From Flavobacteriales bacterium (GTDB lineage: Bacteria > Bacteroidota > Bacteroidia > Flavobacteriales_D > Parvicellaceae), in the NCBI GenBank assembly GCA_026993705.1, contig JALWSJ010000181.1, forward strand, positions 1-6,348: a DNA stretch of 6,348 bases, in the 5' to 3' direction. Shown here one piece after another: positions 1-4,898 of this stretch. The notes beneath the pieces were generated by a model. That model worked only from the letters and a program-made list of their open reading frames with translations, had not been told where the DNA came from and searched no databases. The position numbers were made by a program, and so were the translations under genes. Position 1 is the stretch's first letter; each line of letters starts with the position of its first letter.

Positions 1-735
1 GTTCTTGTAAAAATAATCTTTTGATTTTTTCTTTAATACTTTACTTCCAGTTTTGTGTAAGCTAAATATTTTTTTATACTTACCATCTTTAGTAAAAATT
101 AATATCGGCAACACATCCGCTCTATCCCTCTTATATATCCCCGGACTTAAATGTCTGGTTCTGTTTCCGTTATATTTCTCAGCTCTAGTTGTAGTGACTT
201 GAAACCATCCGTTATTCTTTTTTAATTTTTTTTTCTTTTTGCTTCTACTCCTGTTTGCTTTGTAACCTGATTTTATTTCTGCAATTCGTAGATATGAAAG
301 TATCTTATTATAATTCCCGCCAGTCATATAACCATTTTTTGTTAGTGGAGCTTCTTCTCCAAGTACTGCTGACTCACCTTTCTTTATATAATCAAAATAC
401 ATAAATGCACCCTCTGACTTACGATGGTGTCTTTTCCCTCCTATAAAATGATGACCTATTTTTTTAACGTAATTAATTCCATTTTTATTCTTAGTGCCAT
501 CATTCATCTCTACTATTGCATGTATTTTATCTTGCTTCTTGTTGGAACGTATAACACCAAATGCATTTGCATAAGGAAGAGGGCCGCCAAACCTTGATTT
601 AAGCTCAGAAGCCATAGTCTTTTTAATTTCAAAAGCTAGGTCGTTTACTGTTAAGGAGACAGCATAATCCATTTGTCCTGACAGTTTAACTAGACTCTTT
701 TGGAATTTATCTAATCCATCTATTGTTATTTTCAT
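1..735 (-). CDS. Virion/minor-tail-like phage protein, 3'-partial
   Basis: The frame opens at ATG 735-733 (ATGA with the preceding stop) and stays open for 245 codons to the left edge. The gene is 3'-truncated by the window. It begins MKITIDGLDKFQKSLVKLSG, then VSLTVNDLAFEIKKTMASEL and a segment PLPYANAFGVIRS. A middle part includes YVKKIGHHFIGG and LTKNGYMTGG, then a lysine-rich run (residues 166-173). Near the end is HLSPGIYKRDRADVLPILIF with KYKKIFSL. The opening 'G-L-x2-F/L-x2-L', 'N-x-L-A-x2-I', 'R-F-x2-P-x-P-Y' and the closing 'PGIY-x-R ... PIL-F' follow a pattern I associate with phage minor-tail or tail-completion proteins of the lambda gpZ type. It is probably the first structural gene of the next module. 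The Shine-Dalgarno site is weak, so coupling is likely. Family call moderate. Confidence 0.6.
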   Translation of the reverse strand, partial: MKITIDGLDKFQKSLVKLSGQMDYAVSLTVNDLAFEIKKTMASELKSRFGGPLPYANAFGVIRSNKKQDKIHAIVEMNDGTKNKNGINYVKKIGHHFIGGKRHHRKSEGAFMYFDYIKKGESAVLGEEAPLTKNGYMTGGNYNKILSYLRIAEIKSGYKANRSRSKKKKKLKKNNGWFQVTTTRAEKYNGNRTRHLSPGIYKRDRADVLPILIFTKDGKYKKIFSLHKTGSKVLKKKSKDYFYKN

Positions 736-869
736 TGATTTAATATATTCCAAATGTATATTACTGATACTGTTATTCCTGTTAGTACCATAACATCTAT
801 AGCTATCTCTTGGTAATTTATTTTACCATTGTTTTTTAGCCATTCAATATATTTAAGCCAATTCTCCAT
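732..869 (-). CDS. 45-aa single-helix membrane microprotein (paralogue 2)
   Basis: ATG at 869-867, three bases after the resolvase stop, has AAAGGA six bases upstream. TGA at 734-732 overlaps the next ATG as ATGA. The head (MENWLKYIEWLKNNGKINYQ) is followed by one predicted membrane helix (about residues 22-43, IAIDVMVLTGITVSVIYIW). It is a clear gapless match to the 47-residue product at 2413-2556: 11 identities over 41 aligned positions, 10 of them in the 21-residue head. Both genes sit immediately behind a DNA-processing gene (ssb, rusA-like). The conserved part is the cytosolic head rather than the helix, so the head probably has the specific binding role (inference). Confidence 0.78.
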   Translation of the reverse strand: MENWLKYIEWLKNNGKINYQEIAIDVMVLTGITVSVIYIWNILNQ

Positions 870-872
870 GTG

Positions 873-1256
873 CTATCCTTTCACTTCTGTTATTTCAAGC
901 TCAACACGGGGGGTCTCTATATCCTTACCGATAACCTCCCAAGTAGCACCTATGTAATGTTGCACGTTGTCCTCTTTAAGCACTTTATATAATTGTAACC
1001 CGTCCATAGCTAACTTCTCAATGACCGATACAATGTTTGACGCGTCACATCTTGGGTTCTTATACCATAGTTTAAAATGTGCTTTGTACTTTCCTATTAT
1101 AGCGTGTTTTGGGTCGATTTGTGCACGTACTCTGTAGTAGTAATCTTGTTTGAGTTTGTTTAATGGGATGTGGTGCATTCTCTCGTAATGATTAAGCCCT
1201 AGTAGATGTGTGCCTTTATCATCGATGTAGTAGATAGGTAGGGTTAGTTTAATCAC
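873..1256 (-). CDS. RusA-like Holliday junction resolvase
   Basis: A 127-residue protein resembling the RusA family of phage endonucleases that resolve Holliday junctions and other branched DNA before packaging. The N-terminal part (LGLNHYERMHHIPLNKLKQDYYYRV) has the N-x-Y-R-x-H pattern of small RusA-like phage proteins. The catalytic-type region is D71-A-S73-N74, then E80-K81, D85-G-L and E95-D96-N-V, ending in beta strands (PRVELEITEV). The family pattern is D-x-D-N ... K ... DD; here the second Asp is Ser and the later DD is ED. Either the metal site differs or the alignment is shifted. It starts at GTG 1256, 8 bases inside the upstream gene, with AGGG six bases upstream; no closer ATG fits. 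Family call moderate; activity untested. Confidence 0.65.
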   Translation of the reverse strand: MIKLTLPIYYIDDKGTHLLGLNHYERMHHIPLNKLKQDYYYRVRAQIDPKHAIIGKYKAHFKLWYKNPRCDASNIVSVIEKLAMDGLQLYKVLKEDNVQHYIGATWEVIGKDIETPRVELEITEVKG

Positions 1257-1416
1257 AATGTACCCTAGATAAATAGTCGTGTGCTTCTTTTGTTAAGGCT
1301 ATGATTTTTGTTTCAGCTATTTCCTCTGAACTATTCTCTTCTACACTCGTTATCATGGCGTCTTTATGTATTACCGCTTCTCTAAAACTTTCCCACTCTT
1401 CTTTAATTGTTTTCAT
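1249..1416 (-). CDS. Unknown 55-aa acidic protein under leader control
   Basis: ATG at 1416-1414 has GGAGG eight bases upstream, so this start is chosen over the in-frame TTG at 1431, which lies in the Shine-Dalgarno region itself. The stop is TAA at 1251-1249, 8 bases inside the next gene. The product starts MKTIKEEWESFREAVIHKDA, is acidic in the middle (VEENSSEEIAETK), and ends in a helix (IIALTKEAHDYLSRVHCD). No membrane segment, signal peptide or known motif is seen. It is the first gene after the internal promoter, and its Shine-Dalgarno site is the one buried in the leader duplex. Its expression is therefore likely to be tightly set. Confidence 0.78.
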   Translation of the reverse strand: MKTIKEEWESFREAVIHKDAMITSVEENSSEEIAETKIIALTKEAHDYLSRVHCD

Positions 1417-1423
1417 TTTGCAG

Positions 1424-1500
1424 ACCTCCAAAGTCCTATGTGTTTCTCTAAGATGATGTTGCCCACTGCTTTGGAGGTTAGTAACAACATCTTAGAAAAA
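1424..1500 (-). promoter_or_regulatory. Structured mRNA leader sequestering the Shine-Dalgarno site
   Basis: Two inverted repeats interlock in the order B', A', B, A along the RNA. A'/A is a perfect 10-bp duplex (1478-1469 with 1433-1424); its 3' arm contains the GGAGG (1429-1425) of the gene that follows. B'/B pairs 1500-1485 with 1461-1443: 16 pairs including one G-U, with a 3-nt bulge that can slide because GATGATG is repeated. A' lies in the B'/B loop, the topology of an H-type pseudoknot. The linker of 9 nt between B and A is short for crossing a 16-bp stem, so the stems may instead be alternative states. Either way ribosome access to the start codon should depend on the fold. A cis-regulatory element controlled by a ligand, protein or antisense RNA is inferred; it matches no riboswitch class that I know. 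Confidence 0.65.
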
Positions 1501-1537
1501 ACTATTTGGTTGAATGGCAAGTGCCAAAACCTTAGAT

Positions 1538-1546
1538 ATTATAACA
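1538..1546 (-). promoter_or_regulatory. Extended -10 promoter TGT-TATAAT
   Basis: On the minus strand, TG-T-TATAAT reads from 1546 to 1538. This is a perfect extended -10 element within the only sizeable non-coding gap, just past the stop of the HNH-like gene. No TTGACA-like -35 box is found 16-18 bases upstream, but extended -10 promoters and Campylobacterota sigma-70 promoters do not need one. The start would be near 1531, giving a leader of about 115 nt before the ATG at 1416. Confidence 0.6.
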
Positions 1547-1554
1547 AAATTTTA

Positions 1555-1875
1555 CTAAAGAGTATAGTCTCTCCAGTTCTGTTTCCCTATTTTTTTAAGT
1601 AGCAAATTAAGACGTGACTGCTCATCTATCTTTTTGAAGTTGCACGCGTGTACGATGTTATGGCAGTGACGGGATATTGCTACTATACTTCTATCATCCT
1701 TGTATATTCCTCGGAGCGTGTGATGTATATCATCTGCTTTACGACCACACCCACACTGACACATACCTTTTGCTTTTTCATTCACGAAATCAACATATAG
1801 CTCATACTCTATCTTAGGCATCTTGCGCGGGTTTGGTTTTTTGTTTTTATGTAGTTGTGATTTTTTAGTTAGCAT
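1555..1875 (-). CDS. HNH-like phage nuclease, 106 aa
   Basis: A small basic protein with a compact metal-binding core: C39-x-C41-x-C43 (MCQCGCGRKADD), then DIHH (residues 49-52), then SRHCHNIVHACNF (68-80). Cys pair, x-HH, and CHN-x2-H spaced in this way are what HNH/beta-beta-alpha-metal nucleases show. The second His of DIHH would be the general base, and the CHN-x2-H segment would supply metal ligands. It resembles the DUF968-type putative nucleases of phage replication and recombination regions. It may nick or trim branched DNA or cut host DNA; the substrate is unknown. ATG at 1875 has AAAGG six bases upstream. It is the last gene before the internal promoter. Nuclease fold is likely; the exact family is uncertain. 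Confidence 0.7.
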   Translation of the reverse strand: MLTKKSQLHKNKKPNPRKMPKIEYELYVDFVNEKAKGMCQCGCGRKADDIHHTLRGIYKDDRSIVAISRHCHNIVHACNFKKIDEQSRLNLLLKKIGKQNWRDYTL

Positions 1876-2083
1876 TTTTAGCCTTTTTATTAAAAATACG
1901 TCTTATAATATACATACGAACATAAGACGCTATAAAAAACAATAATGATGATATTGAAGCGTCCGTTTTGCTTGGGTGTAAACCCATCATCGGAAATATG
2001 AAATATACTATACTCCATCCAATACATATACCTAAGATTTGATTAGTGATAATCTCGTAGTGGCTGTGCTTTCTGCTTTGCAT
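1865..2083 (-). CDS. 72-aa two-helix membrane protein (DUF7220-like)
   Basis: The start MQSRKHSHYEIITNQILG is followed by two predicted membrane helices (about residues 14-33, ILGICIGWSIVYFIFPMMG, and 44-60, SISSLLFFIASYVRMY), then a basic tail (IIRRIFNKKAKNAN). The pattern of QSR-x-HS start, hydrophobic helix, GLHPS loop, second helix and R-x-Y-x2-RR-x-F matches small phage proteins that I recall as DUF7220. Their function is unknown to me. Both basic ends would face the cytoplasm under the positive-inside rule. ATG at 2083 shares a base with the upstream TAA. The 3' end overlaps the HNH-like gene by 11 bases. Confidence 0.8.
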   Translation of the reverse strand: MQSRKHSHYEIITNQILGICIGWSIVYFIFPMMGLHPSKTDASISSLLFFIASYVRMYIIRRIFNKKAKNAN

Positions 2084-2262
2084 TAATCAAACTCACTCTT
2101 TACAACTACTGCACTATCAAAGTTTAGATTGCTTATTCGCTTCTCTAGTGCTTCGATGAGTGGCATTTTTTGTTCTTTTTTAGCATTGCGTATAGACACT
2201 TTTTTAAGTGCCGTCACCGCTTCGCCACGCCCCATAGACTGTATCTTTTCAATAGTTATCAT
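2083..2262 (-). CDS. Unknown 59-aa protein
   Basis: ATG at 2262-2260 overlaps the previous stop as ATGA, with GGAG five bases upstream. The stop TAA (2085-2083) shares a base with the next ATG (TAATG). The basic N-terminal half contains GRGEAVTALKKVSIRNAKKE, followed by a helix (MPLIEALEKRISNL) and an acidic end (VVVKSEFD). No membrane segment or metal-binding motif is seen and no family is recognised. Clean overlaps on both sides and a good Shine-Dalgarno site make it a real gene. Confidence 0.75.
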   Translation of the reverse strand: MITIEKIQSMGRGEAVTALKKVSIRNAKKEQKMPLIEALEKRISNLNFDSAVVVKSEFD

Positions 2263-2420
2263 TTCAACTCCATGTAAATTTTAAATATCTCATCTTGCAA
2301 CTTTGCTTTGCTGATATTTGGCTGTTCTGATTTCGTAATCAAATCAAGCATCATTTTTTTAATCTCTCTGTGTTTATCCACTAGATCCTCGAGTAGTGGT
2401 TTTGTCTTACTATCAAACAT
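2259..2420 (-). CDS. Unknown 53-aa helical protein
   Basis: ATG at 2420-2418 overlaps the stop of the preceding membrane-protein gene by 8 bases. The stop is TGA at 2261-2259, overlapping the next ATG as ATGA. No good Shine-Dalgarno site precedes the start, so translation probably depends on coupling. The product is highly charged and predicted to be mostly helical (PLLEDLVDKHREIKKMMLDL, then KAKLQDEIFKIYMELK), with no Cys, no signal peptide and no membrane segment. A small coiled-coil or helical-hairpin adaptor is possible. No family is recognised. Confidence 0.7.
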   Translation of the reverse strand: MFDSKTKPLLEDLVDKHREIKKMMLDLITKSEQPNISKAKLQDEIFKIYMELK

Positions 2421-2556
2421 CACAAACCATGCTATACACGATTATGATACCGATTATAACCGCTGAAAATATTGTTAAATCAATAAAGATTTCTTCTAAA
2501 TCAAGTTTGTCATTTTTATCTATCCATTCCATGTGCTTAAGTATTTTTTTTAACAT
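2413..2556 (-). CDS. 47-aa single-helix membrane microprotein (paralogue 1)
   Basis: ATG at 2556-2554 lies inside the end of ssb (7-base overlap), with AAGGA five bases upstream. The stop is TGA at 2415-2413. The product has a short polar/amphipathic head (residues 1-22, containing ILKHMEWIDKNDKL) and one predicted membrane helix (about 23-44, IFIDLTIFSAVIIGIIIVY). It aligns without gaps to the 45-residue product at 732-869: the shared pattern is LK-x2-EW-x3-N-x-K-x4-EI-x-ID before the helix, 10 identities over residues 6-26. The two genes are therefore paralogues. I know of no family with a function. The size and single helix would fit a regulator of a membrane protein or a membrane anchor, but this is guesswork. 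Confidence 0.78.
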   Translation of the reverse strand: MLKKILKHMEWIDKNDKLDLEEIFIDLTIFSAVIIGIIIVYSMVCDV

Positions 2557-3038
2557 AGTAATCCTTTTATTGGGGCAAACGGAATATCCTCATCGTAAAT
2601 GTCAACTTGTGGCGGGACTGCCTGTTGGTTTTGGTACTGTTTTGTTTGTGGTGGTTGTTTATGTTGACCGCTATTATTATCCTGTTGCTGGTGTGATTGT
2701 TGGGTTTGTGGCTTACACCCTACCATCTCAATACTATTTATACTTATTAAGTGTTTGCTTCTATTGTTTCCATTTTGGTCTTCCCACTGGTTTAATTTTA
2801 GCTTTCCTGATATATAGATTTTATCACCTTTATTCACATAAGGCATAACAACTTTTTCACCCAAAGCACCAAAGACTACACACTCAACGAATGTTACATT
2901 TTCAGATTGTGTACCATCTTGTTTTTTGAATTTCTCATTAAAAGCCAAGCTAAATGATACGATTGAAGCTCCACCTTGTGTGTATTTTTGTTCAGGTTCT
3001 CGTGTTAGAGTGCCTAATCCGTTAATTTGTGGTAACAT
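2550..3038 (-). CDS. ssb: Single-stranded DNA-binding protein
   Basis: A 162-residue SSB that coats single-stranded DNA at the replication fork and recruits partner proteins. Residues 1-107 are the OB fold (INGLGTLTREPEQ, then SFSLAFNEKF, FVECVVFGALGE, KGDKIYISGKLKLNQWEDQNG). Residues about 110-145 form a Gln-rich disordered linker. Residues 146-154 are the acidic tip DIYDEDIPF. Unusually, the chain continues for eight residues (APIKGLLC) past the DIPF motif, which in bacterial SSB is normally C-terminal. ATG at 3038 has AGGA six bases upstream. The last codons of ssb contain the Shine-Dalgarno site and start of the next small gene, a 7-base overlap. It sits in the replication operon behind the initiator and methyltransferase genes. 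The family assignment is firm; whether the buried tip still binds host partners is open. Confidence 0.95.
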   Translation of the reverse strand: MLPQINGLGTLTREPEQKYTQGGASIVSFSLAFNEKFKKQDGTQSENVTFVECVVFGALGEKVVMPYVNKGDKIYISGKLKLNQWEDQNGNNRSKHLISINSIEMVGCKPQTQQSHQQQDNNSGQHKQPPQTKQYQNQQAVPPQVDIYDEDIPFAPIKGLLC

Positions 3039-3040
3039 TT

Positions 3041-3112
3041 TTAATCCTTTGTGTGCTTACTTTTTCTATCTGTTACTGATAAGATGTTCCCGTGTTTGTC
3101 TGTTTTTGTCAT
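3041..3112 (-). CDS. 23-aa microprotein between methyltransferase and ssb
   Basis: This short frame starts at ATG 3112-3110, overlapping the methyltransferase stop as ATGA. It ends with TAA at 3043-3041, two bases before the ssb ATG, so it fills the gap exactly. GGAG lies seven bases before the start (inside the methyltransferase codons for GE). The AGGA that serves ssb lies in its own last codons. The product is very polar, starting MTKTDKHGNILSVTDRK, with no Trp, Cys or membrane segment. The coupling geometry and Shine-Dalgarno match are as good as for its larger neighbours, which supports translation. It could still be only a ribosome relay between the methyltransferase and ssb. No family is recognised. 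Confidence 0.55.
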   Translation of the reverse strand: MTKTDKHGNILSVTDRKSKHTKD

Positions 3113-4299
3113 GCTGTCTCTCCAAATAAATTTAATTGCTCCACTTTTGCACTTTGTTTAAAAGTTGGCTTTTGTGGCTCGTTCCATTCTAAATCTTTGC
3201 TAAAATCTAAGACTCTTTTTATTAAATGTCTCATTGTATTTATTTCTATTGCGTTGCCTATTAACTCATATTTTTTTGTATCTGAAAATCCATCAAACTT
3301 ATACATATCTTCAAAATCTCCCTGGACACGTGAACATTCGCGTGGAGTAAGTTTTCTAATGTTACTTTTTCCGTTTGATTTAATAACTTTAAATAACCAA
3401 GTCTTTGCACCTGCTCCACCACCATGTGCATTTTGTGTTGGTGCTATGCCGTCCGTATCATAAACCCTGCCCCAAAGGCTATTGTGTCCTTTAGTGTATA
3501 TGTTGCCTACTTGGATTAGTTCTTCTTTGATATACGGGTCTCCTATCCCACATTTTTGATACCGAGCTGTGATACAATTACTAATTTCACTATCTCTTCC
3601 TAATGGCTTAAATGATAATGATATACTTTTATCTTCATCTTTTCTGTAGAAATTCTTTAGCATCTTCTCACTAAGATAATACTTCTCATCGACTTCATCT
3701 TCCAAAAAGTCTGCAAGTTTATATTGTCTTTTTACTCGCTGTGGAAACGGCATCATTTGACAATCTGCTCTAAAGCCGACTATAAAAATACGATGTCTGT
3801 TTTGAATGCCACCGTAATGTTTTGCGTTCATCTTTCCCCATGATATTGAGTACCCCTTTAGGCTTCTGAATGCTTTTAAAACTTCTTTCCAATCTTCTCC
3901 ACCGTTTGAGCTTGTAAGTGCTGCCACATTCTCTACGGTAAATATACGCGGCTGTACTTCGTCAATGCTTCGGATAGACTCAAACATCAAGTTACCCTCT
4001 AACGTATTAAGTCCGCCACGATTACCAGCCATTGAAAACTCAGTACACACTGGCGATAAGTGATATAAATCAATTATGCCTTTAAACGGTGTACCGTCAA
4101 ACCCTCTAATGTCCTCATAAAAACCATGAGTTGGCTTTCCGTGGTTAAGCTCGTAACATTCTCTTTGTGGCTTCATCCACTCAACTGCGAATATTTCCTC
4201 GTGTGGGATATTTTCGTATTTAAGTGCAAAATTAAGTGAACCGAAACCACCACTAAAAGCAGATGCTATTCTAAGTTTCTTTTGTTTCGGAGCCGTCAT
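3109..4299 (-). CDS. DNA (cytosine-5) methyltransferase, orphan
   Basis: A 396-residue m5C methyltransferase that transfers a methyl group from S-adenosylmethionine to C5 of cytosine in DNA. The family motifs appear in order: motif I, FSGGFGSLNFAL (residues 15-26, SAM loop); motif IV, SPVCTEFS with the catalytic Cys85; motif VI, ENV (123-125); motif VIII, QNRHR (166-170); a long target-recognition region (about 180-310) that includes GRVYDTDGIAPT; motif IX, RKLTPRECSRVQG (315-327); and motif X, GNAIEINTM (348-356). Motif IV reads P-V-C-T where the usual form is P-P-C-Q, but the nucleophile is kept. The length is normal for the family and it appears intact. ATG at 4299 overlaps the upstream TGA as ATGA, with GGGGG six bases upstream. 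No restriction endonuclease is adjacent, so it is probably an orphan phage enzyme that protects or marks the phage genome (inference). The target sequence cannot be read from the protein. Confidence 0.93.
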   Translation of the reverse strand: MTAPKQKKLRIASAFSGGFGSLNFALKYENIPHEEIFAVEWMKPQRECYELNHGKPTHGFYEDIRGFDGTPFKGIIDLYHLSPVCTEFSMAGNRGGLNTLEGNLMFESIRSIDEVQPRIFTVENVAALTSSNGGEDWKEVLKAFRSLKGYSISWGKMNAKHYGGIQNRHRIFIVGFRADCQMMPFPQRVKRQYKLADFLEDEVDEKYYLSEKMLKNFYRKDEDKSISLSFKPLGRDSEISNCITARYQKCGIGDPYIKEELIQVGNIYTKGHNSLWGRVYDTDGIAPTQNAHGGGAGAKTWLFKVIKSNGKSNIRKLTPRECSRVQGDFEDMYKFDGFSDTKKYELIGNAIEINTMRHLIKRVLDFSKDLEWNEPQKPTFKQSAKVEQLNLFGETA

Positions 4300-4898
4300 G
4301 CTACACCCCCAACTTTACCAATCATCCCTAACACACGAGCATCTGTTTTGTCATGTAGCATCGGAGAAACACTTTTTAAAGCCCTGCTTCTCAATATCTG
4401 CTCGATATTCTTTTCTAGCAAATCTTCACTGCTACTCATTCGCTGTAGTGCTAGGCACTTTTTCAGCGTTCCTATAGTGTTTAATATTCCAATCTCTTCT
4501 TTTGTAAAATATGGTTTTTTATCAAGTTTAAAGCTTTTAAAATTTAATTCTTTATGTGTGTACCCTAGATGATTTCTTTGCCATTCTGATTTGTCAAACT
4601 GTACACTTGTGCTGTTTACTTTTTCTGCAAGTAGTTTGGCTTTGCTTTTGGCTTCGGTTAGTTGTGGCTTTGCTTTTAGCTCTATCACCCCTGCTTTGTA
4701 CTTCTTTGTAAGCTCTAAGAATTTCTGAAAGCCTGTTTTATATCTAAGCTCTTCGTTGTCAAAATGCTTGTTAATATATCTTTGATAAAGTGCCATATCT
4801 TCAATGGTTTTTAATTCTTTTTCTATTTCAAGCACAACTATTTTACTATCAGTTTTTATGTTTAACAATTCAGTGATGTATAGGATTAATTCATTCAT
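4296..4898 (-). CDS. Unknown 200-aa protein in lambda P position
   Basis: I do not recognise a family. The start is ATG at 4898-4896, sharing its A with the TGA of the initiator gene (TGATG). A GGAGG at 4910-4906 sits seven bases upstream. The GTG one codon earlier is only four bases from that Shine-Dalgarno site and is less likely. The 200-residue product is charged and helical: an N-terminal segment (ITELLNIKTDSKIVVLEIEK), a lysine-rich middle (residues 60-95) and a C-terminal helical part (FTKEEIGILNTIGTLKKCLA, then EDLLEKNIEQILRSRA). It has no Walker A motif, no Zn-binding Cys cluster and no membrane segment. Its place immediately after an O-like initiator matches lambda P (helicase loader) or a phage DnaC-like loader. 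That role is inferred from position only. Its stop overlaps the methyltransferase start. Confidence 0.8.
   Translation of the reverse strand: MNELILYITELLNIKTDSKIVVLEIEKELKTIEDMALYQRYINKHFDNEELRYKTGFQKFLELTKKYKAGVIELKAKPQLTEAKSKAKLLAEKVNSTSVQFDKSEWQRNHLGYTHKELNFKSFKLDKKPYFTKEEIGILNTIGTLKKCLALQRMSSSEDLLEKNIEQILRSRALKSVSPMLHDKTDARVLGMIGKVGGVA

Noticed and set aside
1498..1533. Possible intrinsic terminator/attenuator just after the promoter (stem around GGCA-CT-TGCC with GGTT/AACC, then six T on the RNA strand)
   Set aside because: The stem has an internal loop and six bases separate it from the T run; the T run is better explained as part of the B' arm of the leader stem. Weak termination cannot be excluded.
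1366..1602. Plus-strand frame across the non-coding gap
   Set aside because: It runs through the promoter and leader, has no Shine-Dalgarno site, and opposes two real genes at its ends.
2396..3463. Long plus-strand open frames opposite ssb and the methyltransferase gene
   Set aside because: They lie antisense to genes with clear family motifs, lack Shine-Dalgarno sites, and have the hydrophobic low-complexity composition expected from the reverse of A+T-rich, Gln/Lys-rich coding DNA.
4559..4570. Twelve-base match TGTACCCTAGAT shared with 1259-1270
   Set aside because: One 12-mer pair is expected by chance in a window of this size; the two copies lie in unrelated genes and in different reading frames.
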